DNA of 64,000 nucleotides, from NCBI RefSeq assembly GCF_024362525.1, contig NZ_CP101459.1, positions 310,001 to 374,000 of the forward strand, written 5' to 3'. The position numbers and the translations under genes are program-made. The DNA is from Natrononativus amylolyticus. GTDB lineage: Archaea; Halobacteriota; Halobacteria; Halobacteriales; Natrialbaceae. Positions within the stretch are counted from its first letter, which is position 1, and each line of letters begins with the position of its first letter. Positions 42,289-50,644 of the stretch are shown here, piece after piece. The notes below the pieces were generated by a model. It saw only the letters and a program-made list of their open reading frames with translations, was not told the DNA's origin and searched no databases.

Positions 42289-43498
42289 CTGACAGCCGAG
42301 AGTCGCGGAGCAGAACCTTCTTGACGATCTCCGGGTTCTCGAGCAAGCGGTGTTTGGCGTGGGCGCCGCGGCCGCGGCCGCGGCCCTCGCGTTCGGACTG
42401 GATCACGTTGAGGAAGTTTTGCTCCTGGAGGATCTCCTGGACACGTCGTTCGGACAGCGGCTCGAGGTCGAGTCGACGAGCGACCTGCTTGTACTGGTTG
42501 TAGATGATCTTCGTCGGGAACTCCTCGCTGGAGCTGTTTTCGGTCAACAGAGTCAGCGCGTACAGGATCGCCTTCGCCTGCTGGGGAGAGCCCTCGATGA
42601 GTTCGCTGAACCGGTCGGCCTCGGTTTTCTCTTTCGCCGAGCGGACGTGCGCTTCGGTCACCTGGGCGTCGTTTTGCTTCTTCGCGAGCCGCCCGGCGTT
42701 CCGGAGGATGTCAATCGCCTTCCGGGCGTCGCCGTGCTCCTGGGCGGCTAGCGCCGACGTGAGCGGGATCACGTCGTCCGTGAGCACGCCCTCGTGGAAC
42801 GCGTCGCGTCGTTTCTCGAGGATGTCGACCAGCTGGTTCGCGTCGTACGGCGGGAAGACCAGTTCGTCGCGCGAGAGGCTGGATTTGACCCGCTCGGAGA
42901 GGTGATCGGGAAAGTCGATCTTGTTCGAGATGCCGATGATCCCGATGCTCGAACTCGAGATCCGTCGGTTTTCACCCGCACGGGAGAGTTTTCTGAGAAC
43001 CTCGTCGTCCTCGAGCATGTCGATTTCGTCGAGGATGATGATCGTGACGTCCGTACAGTGATCGACGCTCTGCCAGAGGCGCTTGTAGTAATCGCCAGTG
43101 CCGAGCCCGCGATCCGGAATGGTCACGCCGCTCCTGTCGGGTTCGTTGACGATCTGGGCGATCGTCTTCACGATGGCGGCCTCGGTGTTCTGTTCGCCAC
43201 AGTCGATGAACGCGTACTTGATCGTGATGCCGTCCCGTTTCCCCTCGGAGATGACTCGCTGCGTGATCGACCGCGAGATGAGCGACTTTCCGGTCCCGGT
43301 TTTGCCGAAGATGAAGAGGTGAGCGGGCTCACTCCCGAAGATAGCGGGGTTGAGTGCGTCGGCGACGCGCTGCATCTGCTCGTCGCGGCCGACGATTCGA
43401 TCGGGTCCCGGAAGGTGGGTAATCTCGAGCAACCGCTCGTCCGCGAAGATCGGATCGTCGTACCGAAAGAGCGGATCGCGGTCGTCCTCAGTAGACAT
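42266..43498 (-). CDS. orc1/cdc6: Orc1/Cdc6 replication initiator protein
   Basis: A 410-residue AAA+ protein with Walker A GKTGTGKS (65-72), Walker B IIILDEIDML, and a C-terminal winged helix (NQYKQVARRLDLEPLSERRVQEIL) that binds origin recognition boxes. RGRGRGAHAKHRLLENPEIV is the usual C-terminal region. In haloarchaea such genes lie beside their origins. The 770-bp upstream region carries several repeats, so this may be an active or dormant origin gene. Confidence 0.93.
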   Translation of the reverse strand: MSTEDDRDPLFRYDDPIFADERLLEITHLPGPDRIVGRDEQMQRVADALNPAIFGSEPAHLFIFGKTGTGKSLISRSITQRVISEGKRDGITIKYAFIDCGEQNTEAAIVKTIAQIVNEPDRSGVTIPDRGLGTGDYYKRLWQSVDHCTDVTIIILDEIDMLEDDEVLRKLSRAGENRRISSSSIGIIGISNKIDFPDHLSERVKSSLSRDELVFPPYDANQLVDILEKRRDAFHEGVLTDDVIPLTSALAAQEHGDARKAIDILRNAGRLAKKQNDAQVTEAHVRSAKEKTEADRFSELIEGSPQQAKAILYALTLLTENSSSEEFPTKIIYNQYKQVARRLDLEPLSERRVQEILQEQNFLNVIQSEREGRGRGRGAHAKHRLLENPEIVKKVLLRDSRLSVLEDTSE

Positions 43499-44268
43499 GG
43501 TGATACCAGAGCCATTTCAACTCGACTGAAATAAAGCTATGGGGGGTGGCTCGCGGATGTAAAATCCGAGTTACGTCGCCCCGGGATGTACTGTACACCG
43601 GAATTGGCTGAGATGTGCGAAAACAGTAGCCTCGCGGGTCTAGTTACAGTCGAAGCGGTGTTTCCGACACCCCTATCGCGGATGTAACCTCGACCGGGGA
43701 ACGTCTGATGCCAGGGTCTTCGAGCGAGAGGAACGGAGAATCGGAATCGGAATCGGTTCGACCGGTCGGAAAAGACACACACCTCCGTCGCGGATGTAAC
43801 GGTCAATAGGGTGGGGAGGATGAGGTCGAAGTTCCGATATTGCCGGTAAAGCAGACCGAAGACAACGATATTACAAGCGCGAACCCGGTGTGTTCCTCCT
43901 CTAGACCCCCGTACCTAGATCCCGTTACAAACGCGACGGGGGTGTCTCCGTCCCAATCCAGTTCTTGCGTGCCAAACATCCGTTTCGAGCGACGAAATTC
44001 GTGCCCTAGTAGAGTAGTTCTACTAGTATAGTTATTCTAGAGTAGTATAGATAGTACAGTGATGTAGATAGTGGAATAGTCTTTCAATTGTCGAGTGCTT
44101 CCCGTTCGAAATCGAATATCTTCGGGACCACTCCTACCGTATCGGGGATCACCGGTACGGGACTCCAACAAACAGTACGACGCGTTCTCGAGCGATCACT
44201 TCGCGCTGTCGCAGGCTACGACACGGCCTCGCGAGTAGCTTTATTGAGCACACACCCGATTTCGGCGT
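43499..44268. other. Candidate replication origin region
   Basis: A 770-bp gene-free region upstream of orc1/cdc6. The motif tcgcggatgtaa occurs at 43551, 43676 and 43788. An inverted pair, gacacccc at 43666-43673 and ggggtgtc at 43939-43946, has similar flanks and resembles the G-rich part of haloarchaeal origin recognition boxes. An AT-rich, TAG-rich stretch at 44005-44090 contains a perfect inverted repeat (ctagtaga / tctactag, 44006-44026) and could be the unwinding element. Confidence 0.5.
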
Positions 44269-44658
44269 ATGCCACTCCTTCAATTCGATACAACCGTCGA
44301 ACTGACGGGACAGACGAAACGGGAGTTCGCCGAAGCGGTGCGGGAGCGGTACGGCGAGATCATGCAAACGGGTACCGGCCACGTCGCGATCACCGTTCGC
44401 CCTCGAGAGCCATCGGAGCTCTCGCTCGGACGCGAGGTCGACGACGATCGGCTGCTGTTTCTGGACGCGGATATCCGCGAGGGCCGCCCGTTCGAGGTGA
44501 AACGCGAGTTCGTCCTCGCCGTGATGGACCTCGCCGCCGACGAGTTCGGCGTTCCGAAGCCGAACATGAAGGCGGTCGTCACCGAGCATCGGGGGGCGCA
44601 GATGATGGGCTACGACAGGGTCGGATCGGAGTGGCGTCCCGAGGACGGAGAGTCGTGA
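44269..44658 (+). CDS. Tautomerase-superfamily protein
   Basis: A 129-residue protein beginning MPLLQFDTTVEL. The Pro after the initiator Met is the expected catalytic base of the 4-oxalocrotonate tautomerase/MIF superfamily. The length and the EVKREFVLAVMDLAADEFGVPKPNMKAVVTEHRG segment fit the longer MIF-like or cis-CaaD-like branch. It may act on keto-enol intermediates of aromatic or heterocyclic catabolism. It lies next to the candidate origin. Confidence 0.75.
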   Translation: MPLLQFDTTVELTGQTKREFAEAVRERYGEIMQTGTGHVAITVRPREPSELSLGREVDDDRLLFLDADIREGRPFEVKREFVLAVMDLAADEFGVPKPNMKAVVTEHRGAQMMGYDRVGSEWRPEDGES

Positions 44659-44761
44659 TCTACCGGAGGGCGAAAAACACCAGCGCGATGAGCGCGAGCA
44701 ACCAGATGCGATTGTATAAACCGTTGCATGAACGGCATCGGTTCGTCCGATTGTGCAGTCG

Positions 44762-45106
44762 TCATGGCTTGTACACGCCAAACTCTGTCCGTAACCCCGG
44801 TTCTATTCTCCCGCACACGTTCGCGCGGGTTCTCGAAATTCGGGAGCCGTCCGATCGGACGAAACCGCTTCGGGAGCCGCCCGATCGGACGAACAAGCTC
44901 GGATCGTCGGATAAACGGTCCCCGGCGGCGATACCGGGTGCCGACTCGAGAGACAGGGCGACTCCGCTCTCACAGACCCGTCCTGTACGCTGGCCGGCCC
45001 CGGAGAGCACGAGGGCGACCCCCGCGACGCGGACGAACAGCTCCGTGTGGCCGGCCAACCGGCTCACACCTAGGTTGTAGCCCACGGCGATCGCCACGGA
45101 ACCCAT
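44762..45106 (-). CDS. Uncertain membrane protein or decayed gene
   Basis: The first 40 codons of this frame (GSVAIAVGYNLGVSRLAGHTELFVRVAGVALVLSGAG) have very high third-position GC and read as a helix-rich start, with a tttag TATA-like element about 22 nt upstream. After codon 40 the codon bias fades and the frame runs through a short direct repeat. It may be a shortened gene that lost its end to mutation. No family recognised. Confidence 0.3.
   Translation of the reverse strand: MGSVAIAVGYNLGVSRLAGHTELFVRVAGVALVLSGAGQRTGRVCESGVALSLESAPGIAAGDRLSDDPSLFVRSGGSRSGFVRSDGSRISRTRANVCGRIEPGLRTEFGVYKP
44841..44894. repeat. Direct repeat, about 24 bp, two copies 30 bp apart
   Basis: cgggagccg(t/c)ccgatcggacgaa occurs at 44841 and 44871 with one mismatch in the shared part. 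Inner ccgatcgg is palindromic. It may be a local duplication or paired protein-binding site ahead of the kinase gene at 45259. Confidence 0.6.
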
Positions 45107-45258
45107 CGACCCACGCGGCGCTAAATCGCAGGTGCCGTTCCCGAGCCACGGGAACCCGGCCGGAAATGTCCGGGGCGCGACATACAGCGGCCAGTTCGAA
45201 CGGCTCGCGGTCGAGAAAATGCAAATGTTATTGGTACCTCGCTTTCTTCCACCGGCTG

Positions 45259-46734
45259 ATGGGATATGTATCGAACAGTATCTCGCGGGTTGGCGGCCAG
45301 CGCGTTATTCTAGGCCTCGGCTGGCTGTACGTCGCGGTCGCCGCCGGCCTCCCGCTTCTCTACGTACTCGAGATCCGGGGGCTCGCCGACGTGCTGACGA
45401 TCTCGCTGCTGGTCGGCACCTCCGGACTCGTCCACGTCTACTTCGGCAATCTACTTCCGAACCTCGACGTCCGTCCCGATCTGTACGACGAGATCGCTCG
45501 GTGGTGTCTCCGCGCCATCGCGATCATTCTCGCGGTTATTCTGTTCGTCGCAGTGGTCGCGTCCGTCAACGATCCACTGACGTCCGTCCTGATCCTCTCT
45601 GCGCTCGCCAGCGTCGCCGGCCTCGGCATGGGTTACCGGGACGCCCAGGCGAAGACGCGGGCGTTCGACGCCGAGGATCGCCAGCGCGAGGCCGAACGCT
45701 ACAGTCAGGAACTCGAGCGTTACGAAACGATCGTCGAGACCGTCAACGACGGCATCTTCGTCGCCGACCAGGCGAGCCGGTTCCTGCTGGTCAACGAGGC
45801 GTACACCGATCTGGTTGGCTACACGCGCGAGGAACTCATCGGCGCCCACGCGTCGCTCGTCGTCGACGAGAACGTAACGATGCTCGACGAGCGGGTCAAA
45901 GAGGACATCCGAGCCGGCGCAGCGAACACGTACGAGACGACGCTGACGACAGCGTCCGGTGAGACGGTCGCCGTCGAGTGGACCGGTGCGCTCCTCCCGC
46001 CGTCCGCGGACGGGAGGCGGGATCTCGTCGGCGTCGTCCGCGACGTCACCCGGCGAAACCGCCGCAAACGCCAGCTCGAGGCACAGAACGCCCAGCTCGA
46101 GAACTTCGCGGGGATGCTCACCCACGAGCTGCGAAACCCCGTCTCGATCGGCCAGATCTACAGCCAGCAACTCCCCGAGACGGCGAACCCGGAGGCACAC
46201 GAGTACGTCACGGAGGCGTTCGACCGCATCGAGGACCTCATCGACGTCATGCTGGTGCTCACCCAGGGCGGGGAGGCGATGACCGAACGGGCCCCGGTAG
46301 ACCTCGCGGCCGCGGCGCGGGACGCGTGGGCGGAGGTGGACGCACCCGACGTCGCGCTGGAACTCGAGATCGACCGGACCGTCATCGTCGACGACACGTA
46401 CATCCGTCACCTGTTTCGAAACCTGTTCGAGAACGCGGTCGAACACGGCGGCGCCGACCGCATCACGGTCGGTGATTTCGACGACGGGTTCTACGTCGCC
46501 GACGACGGGGCCGGTATCCCCGGAGCGGACAGGGACACGATCTTCGAGTCGGGGTACACGACCGCCGGCGACGACGGCGGCATGGGGCTCGGGCTGACGT
46601 TCGTCCAGGAGATGGCGCAGATCTACGAGTGGCGGTGTTCGGTCACCGAGAGCGACGAGGGCGGAGCGAGCTTCGAGTTCGAGGGCGTCGAAGGGGTACA
46701 GGACGCGACCCGTGACGTTGAATCACAGTCGTGA
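45259..46734 (+). CDS. Membrane-bound PAS sensor histidine kinase
   Basis: A 491-residue kinase. About four membrane segments occupy the first 135 residues (WLYVAVAAGLPLLYVLEI, ISLLVGTSGLVHVYFG, AIIILAVILFVAVVA-like, VLILSALASVAGLGM). A PAS domain follows (IFVADQASRFLLVNEAYTDLVGYTREEL), then HisKA with LTHELRNPVSI and HATPase with NLFENAVEHGG, ADDGAGIP and GMGLGLTFV. Its membrane part resembles that of the kinase at 49038-50144. No response regulator is adjacent; haloarchaeal kinases of this type are often orphans. Confidence 0.9.
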   Translation: MGYVSNSISRVGGQRVILGLGWLYVAVAAGLPLLYVLEIRGLADVLTISLLVGTSGLVHVYFGNLLPNLDVRPDLYDEIARWCLRAIAIILAVILFVAVVASVNDPLTSVLILSALASVAGLGMGYRDAQAKTRAFDAEDRQREAERYSQELERYETIVETVNDGIFVADQASRFLLVNEAYTDLVGYTREELIGAHASLVVDENVTMLDERVKEDIRAGAANTYETTLTTASGETVAVEWTGALLPPSADGRRDLVGVVRDVTRRNRRKRQLEAQNAQLENFAGMLTHELRNPVSIGQIYSQQLPETANPEAHEYVTEAFDRIEDLIDVMLVLTQGGEAMTERAPVDLAAAARDAWAEVDAPDVALELEIDRTVIVDDTYIRHLFRNLFENAVEHGGADRITVGDFDDGFYVADDGAGIPGADRDTIFESGYTTAGDDGGMGLGLTFVQEMAQIYEWRCSVTESDEGGASFEFEGVEGVQDATRDVESQS

Positions 46735-46789
46735 ACGCGGGTCGGTCTCGGTTCTTTCGTCTGGTTCGGTTCTGAGCGACCGGTGGCGG

Positions 46790-47026
46790 CGTCTCGAGGC
46801 GTGCACCCGTCAGCGTCGCCAGCCCCATCCCGGCGAGGGCGACCAGACAGAGCAGCCACATCAGACGGGGTTTCGTTAGCGTCAGGTATGCCGACGCGGT
46901 CCGGCGGAGGCGCGCGAGGCCGGTCGGCCTCTCGGCGCCCGTCGACGGGGGTAGCGAATCGTCGACGCTCGTCGGGCCGCCGTCAGTTGCCGTCGGTTCG
47001 ATGTCGGCGGCCGCGGTGGCGGGCCG
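46790..47026 (-). pseudogene. ctaB: Heme o synthase (CtaB, UbiA-type) N-terminal remnant
   Basis: The minus strand encodes, after an acidic stretch, RTASAYLTLTKPRLMWLLC and then a hydrophobic helix: the typical opening of heme o synthase with its first membrane segment. There is no start codon in frame upstream; the preceding in-frame TGA is the stop of the DUF2249 gene. Homology fades after about 60 residues, before any prenyl-diphosphate-binding DxxxD motif. It is therefore a 5' remnant of a truncated gene. A functional copy may exist elsewhere in the genome. Confidence 0.6.
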
Positions 47027-47296
47027 TCACTGCCGCCAGATGGCCGTCACCACCTCCGTCTCGAGATCGACTGTCTCGTAGCGGTACCCGCGCTCGTCGA
47101 GTTTCGGGTAGAGAAACTGGGGAACGCGATCGTTTCGCTGAACCAGGACGGTCTCCGGGGGGAGTTCGACGAGTCGCTCGAGCGTTCGCTGCAGCGGCTC
47201 CGGCGGACCGAGCGAGCGGACGTCGAGGTGTTCTCGCGGCCAGGTCGACGGCGCGTCGGTCCGGGCGACGACGCCGTCGACGGTCTGTGTCGGCAT
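47027..47296 (-). CDS. DUF2249 protein
   Basis: An 89-residue protein with the DUF2249 core: HLDVRSLGPPEPLQRTLERLVELPPETVLVQRND, then LYPKLDERGYRYETV. The family is TusA/SirA-like in fold and is linked in other prokaryotes to nitrogen-oxide and respiratory genes, with no proven reaction. Its stop codon directly precedes the ctaB remnant in the same frame. It is one of three such genes in 3.5 kb. Confidence 0.85.
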   Translation of the reverse strand: MPTQTVDGVVARTDAPSTWPREHLDVRSLGPPEPLQRTLERLVELPPETVLVQRNDRVPQFLYPKLDERGYRYETVDLETEVVTAIWRQ

Positions 47297-47430
47297 AGGT
47301 GATCCTCCGGACGCGACTCGCCTGTGTCTCGTGCCGAACGTGATCGGTCTCGAAACCGAGCGCGGAAAAACGGAAGGGGGCTGGTGGCAGCAGTCCGAGT
47401 GACGGAAAGGGGCTGGTGGCAGCGGCCGAA

Positions 47431-47664
47431 TCAGTCGTCGCGCTTCGGGAATTCGGCGACGAACTTTCCGTCCTCAACGCGGTCGACGGTGTAGCCGTCG
47501 GTGTCGAAGGCGGCGACTTCGGCCTGGAACTCGTAGAACAGCGGTTTTGGCTCGTGGTCGTTGATGATCGTCAGTGTCTCGCCCGGCTCGAGTGCGTCGA
47601 ACGCCTCGTGAATCGTCGGGTGGCGGCTGACCGGCGGGATCGTTCTCACGTCGAGTGTCGTCAT
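47431..47664 (-). CDS. DUF2249 protein
   Basis: A 77-residue protein beginning TTLDVRTIPPVSRHPTIHEAF, followed by LEPGETLTIINDHEPKPLFYEF and an acidic C-terminus. The start at 47664 places the LDVR strand at residues 4-7 as in the family; a longer upstream frame lacks features. It lies upstream of the first DUF2249 gene on the same strand, 134 bp apart. Confidence 0.85.
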   Translation of the reverse strand: MTTLDVRTIPPVSRHPTIHEAFDALEPGETLTIINDHEPKPLFYEFQAEVAAFDTDGYTVDRVEDGKFVAEFPKRDD

Positions 47665-47963
47665 GCAGGTCCCACTCGAGCGGCGGGTACCATCGGTGTT
47701 GATCCGAACGGGTTCGGTTTCGCCGGCTCCACGTCGATCGGTCACTCGAGTTCGGCGCCGGTCGGTGATCGAACGACTGTACGGCGGAGATTACGCTCGG
47801 CCTCTACTCCGTCTCGTTCACGGTAGCCGTCGATACGTCCCCTCATTAGTAATTATGATATCTAATAGCTATCAGAAATCAAGATTTTTCTGCATCTGAA
47901 CTAACGCGAAGCCACTACGTTTAATAGGGGGTGCGACAACTCTCCTGTTAGCTCACTTATTCG

Positions 47964-48962
47964 ATGGAGAACCCTAACGACGTATTACAGAAGGTGTCGA
48001 TCGACGCCTATCGAGCGCTCCTCACCAGCTTTCCGAACGGTGTGCTGGTCCTGTTCGACGCCCAGTTACGGTATCGAGTAATCGGGCCCGACCCGCTTCC
48101 GTTTTCGGGGTGTCGCCCCGCGGACATGATCGGAAAGCCGGTCGAGGATCTCTTCCCGAAAGAGACCGTCGACACGCTGAAACCGGAGCTTCGAGCGACG
48201 ATCGACGGGGAGCCCCGCTCGTTTGACGTCGAGTACGACGGGTCGATCCATCACCTCGAGACGCGGCCGACGTCCGTCGAGGGCGAGCCGTACGGCGTCC
48301 TCGTGACCCAGGACGTCAGCGAGACGCGCCAGGTCGCCGCCCAGCTCGAGCGACAGAACGAGCGACTCGATCAGTTCGCCAGCATGGTCTCTCACGACAT
48401 TCGAAGCCCTCTCTCGATCGCGCTCGGACACCTCGAACAGTACCGCGACACCGGCGACGAAACCGACCTCGAAGCGATCGAGGACGCGCTGTTACGCATG
48501 AACGACCTCCTCACCGATCTGGCCGCGCTCGCCCGTCACGGTACGCCGACCGGGGAATGTCGCCGCGTTTCGCTCGCGGAGGTCGCTCGACGCGCCTGGT
48601 CGATGGTCGACTCCCGGTCGGCGACGCTCTCGACCGAGGAGTGTACGGTCGACGGCGACGAGACCCAGCTCCAGGCGCTGTTCGAAAACCTCTTTCGGAA
48701 CGCGGTCGGCCACGGTGGCCCGGACGTTACCGTTCGCGTCGGCCCGCTGGCCGACGGGTTTTACGTCGAGGACACCGGCCGCGGTATCCCACCCGAGAAT
48801 CGAGACCGCGTCCTCGAGCACGGGTTCACGACGGGATACAGCGGGACCGGCGTCGGACTCACGATCGTTCGCCGAGTCGGCAACGCACACGGTCTGGACG
48901 TAACGGTCTCGGAGAGCGCCGAGGGTGGCGCCCGGTTCGAGTTCCGATCGCTTCGGGTGTAG
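47964..48962 (+). CDS. PAS-domain sensor histidine kinase (SHDIRSPL type)
   Basis: A 332-residue soluble kinase. PAS (about 12-118) starts LLTSFPNGVLVLFDAQLRY. HisKA has VSHDIRSPLSIALGHLEQY, with Asp instead of Glu after the phospho-accepting His. HATPase has NLFRNAVGHGG, EDTGRGIP and GTGVGLTIV. No membrane segment. It lies divergent from the DUF2249 genes, which makes it a candidate sensor for them. Confidence 0.9.
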   Translation: MENPNDVLQKVSIDAYRALLTSFPNGVLVLFDAQLRYRVIGPDPLPFSGCRPADMIGKPVEDLFPKETVDTLKPELRATIDGEPRSFDVEYDGSIHHLETRPTSVEGEPYGVLVTQDVSETRQVAAQLERQNERLDQFASMVSHDIRSPLSIALGHLEQYRDTGDETDLEAIEDALLRMNDLLTDLAALARHGTPTGECRRVSLAEVARRAWSMVDSRSATLSTEECTVDGDETQLQALFENLFRNAVGHGGPDVTVRVGPLADGFYVEDTGRGIPPENRDRVLEHGFTTGYSGTGVGLTIVRRVGNAHGLDVTVSESAEGGARFEFRSLRV

Positions 48963-48977
48963 TCGTCCGCAGTTCTC

Positions 48978-49018
48978 GTTGACATCCTCCCACGACTAAA
49001 GTCGTGGGCGTTCTCCTT
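48978..49018. mobile_element. Solitary IS200/IS605-type end hairpin
   Basis: ttgacatcctcccacgac, then taaa, then gtcgtgggcgttctccttg form an 8-bp perfect stem (48989-48996 with 49001-49008) in the sequence context of IS200/IS605 transposon ends, including the TTGAC flank. No transposase or tnpB is nearby. It is a remnant end or a small non-autonomous copy, lying between convergent kinase genes. Confidence 0.6.
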
Positions 49019-49037
49019 GATTTCGTGTAACAGGATG

Positions 49038-50144
49038 TTAGATGCCCGTATAGACGGTCGTGACCGTGTGCTCTTCGGTCCGGGCGCGGGCAGACCCGTC
49101 GGCGGACTCGACAGCCGTGAATTCGACCCGCGTTCCACCATCGTTCCCCGTGGTGAGTGTCATCTCCCACCCGTAGCCGGTCGCGAGGTGTTCGACGAAC
49201 GTCAGCCCGAGGCCGATTCCGTCCGGCTTCGTCGTGAAGCCGCCTTCGGTGACCACCGCCCGATTCTTCTCGGGGAGTCCGGGACCGTCGTCTGCGACGT
49301 AGAACCCGTCCTCGAGATCGCCGAGGCGAACCGTCACCCCGTCCGGACCGTGTTCGACGCTGTTCTCGAAGAGGTTTCGCAGCAAGTGGTAGACGTGTAC
49401 GGAGTCGGCTCGAACGGCCCGGTCCGCGTCGACGATGAGCGACGCCGAGTCCGACGCTCTCGAGAGGTCGTCCCACGCCTCCGTCGCGACCTGCTCCAGC
49501 ACCACCGACTCCTCACCGTGCTCGTTCGTGGAGCCGCGAATGGTGATCAACAGGACGTCGATCATCTCGTCGATTCGCTCGAGGGCCGTGTCGACCTCGG
49601 CGGCGGCACCCTCATTTCGCGGGTCGGACTCCCCGTGGTACACCTTGGCGATCGTCAGTGGGTTCCTGAGTTCGTGTGTGAGCATCTCCGAAAAGCTCTC
49701 GAGGCGCTGGTTCTGTCTCGCGAGTTCGCGGCTTCGCTGCTCCGCGAGGAGCGCTCGCGTCCGTGCCTGTGCGTCGTAGACGCCGATTCCGAGGCCGGCG
49801 ACGCTGGCGAGCGCGGTGAGGATCAGGAAATTCTCGACGAAACTCGTAACTCCTGCCACGGCCGCGACGAAAACCAGGAGCGCGACCATCGCCCCGAGAC
49901 CGGCGAGACACCATCTCGCGACGCGATCGTAGAGCGACGGGTGAACGCTCGTTCGGGGAAGTCGCCGGCCGGCGTAGAGGAGGCCGATCCCCGATCCGCC
50001 ACAGAGCGACGTGACGACGAGTATCACTGACGCCTCGGTTCCACCGACAACTCCTGTGAGCGCGTACACCGCGGCTGCCGTGGCAAAGAGACAGCCGAGT
50101 CCGGCAATCACGGTATCGCCGCGGAGAGACGAGAGGGCGCGCAT
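49038..50144 (-). CDS. Membrane-bound sensor histidine kinase
   Basis: A 368-residue kinase with four membrane segments in the first 135 residues, including ILTALASVAGLGIGVYDAQART, closely parallel to ILSALASVAGLGMGYRDAQAKT of the kinase at 45259. It has no obvious PAS domain. HisKA has LTHELRNPLTIAKV, then NLFENSVEHGP, ADDGPGLP and GIGLGLTFV. I chose the ATG at 50144; the longer frame begins with TTG. It ends close to the solitary transposon end. Confidence 0.88.
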   Translation of the reverse strand: MRALSSLRGDTVIAGLGCLFATAAAVYALTGVVGGTEASVILVVTSLCGGSGIGLLYAGRRLPRTSVHPSLYDRVARWCLAGLGAMVALLVFVAAVAGVTSFVENFLILTALASVAGLGIGVYDAQARTRALLAEQRSRELARQNQRLESFSEMLTHELRNPLTIAKVYHGESDPRNEGAAAEVDTALERIDEMIDVLLITIRGSTNEHGEESVVLEQVATEAWDDLSRASDSASLIVDADRAVRADSVHVYHLLRNLFENSVEHGPDGVTVRLGDLEDGFYVADDGPGLPEKNRAVVTEGGFTTKPDGIGLGLTFVEHLATGYGWEMTLTTGNDGGTRVEFTAVESADGSARARTEEHTVTTVYTGI

Positions 50145-50282
50145 TCGGTATACCTCTTCTATGGTGAGCAATCACATATGTAACTAACGGATAGTGTACT
50201 CCGTTCGAAAGCGTCTCGACTCACAACGGGTACTCCGTACCCGCGGACCGACGGGAGGCGCCTCGAGTGCAGTCCCGGCCGA

Positions 50283-50504
50283 TCAGGCGAGTTCGATGAG
50301 AACGTGCCACTCCTCGTCGGCTCTCCGCTCTGGCTGGTAGGTGAACCCACGGGTTTCGAGGACCTCGTACAGCGGTTTGGGCTCGAACCCGGCGATCAGG
50401 CGCAGTCGCTCGTCGGCCTCGAGGCCGTCGAGTGCGGCCATGATCTCGCCAAACGGCGGCCCCTCGATTTCGCGGACGTCGAGTCGGTGTTCGGAGTGAG
50501 TCAT
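50283..50504 (-). CDS. DUF2249 protein
   Basis: A 73-residue protein, THSEHRLDVREIEGPPFGEIMAAL, then LRLIAGFEPKPLYEVLETRGF. The LDVR strand and EPKPL segment mark DUF2249. A second ATG two codons upstream (50510) is possible. It is divergent from the Bat-type regulator at 50645, a common arrangement for a regulator and target. Confidence 0.85.
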   Translation of the reverse strand: MTHSEHRLDVREIEGPPFGEIMAALDGLEADERLRLIAGFEPKPLYEVLETRGFTYQPERRADEEWHVLIELA

Positions 50505-50644
50505 CGGCATATCTACGGCTTGGGGCGCCGACACCCTGACCGTTGGCGGGAACGTGTTCGGTCGACGAGCATACCACTTCCGGTGGTTCTCACCCGAACG
50601 GATTCGGCTATAGTAGTTAGTGGATTCCACCCGAACCTGTTCGT

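Noticed and set aside
44660-44750. Very short hydrophobic frame (LYNRIWLLALIALVFFALR) on the minus strand
   Set aside because: It looks like a membrane helix but no start codon is available in frame, so it is not reported as a gene.
44149-44781. Long minus-strand frame over the tautomerase gene
   Set aside because: The plus-strand frame starts MP and fits the tautomerase family; the antisense frame has no motif.
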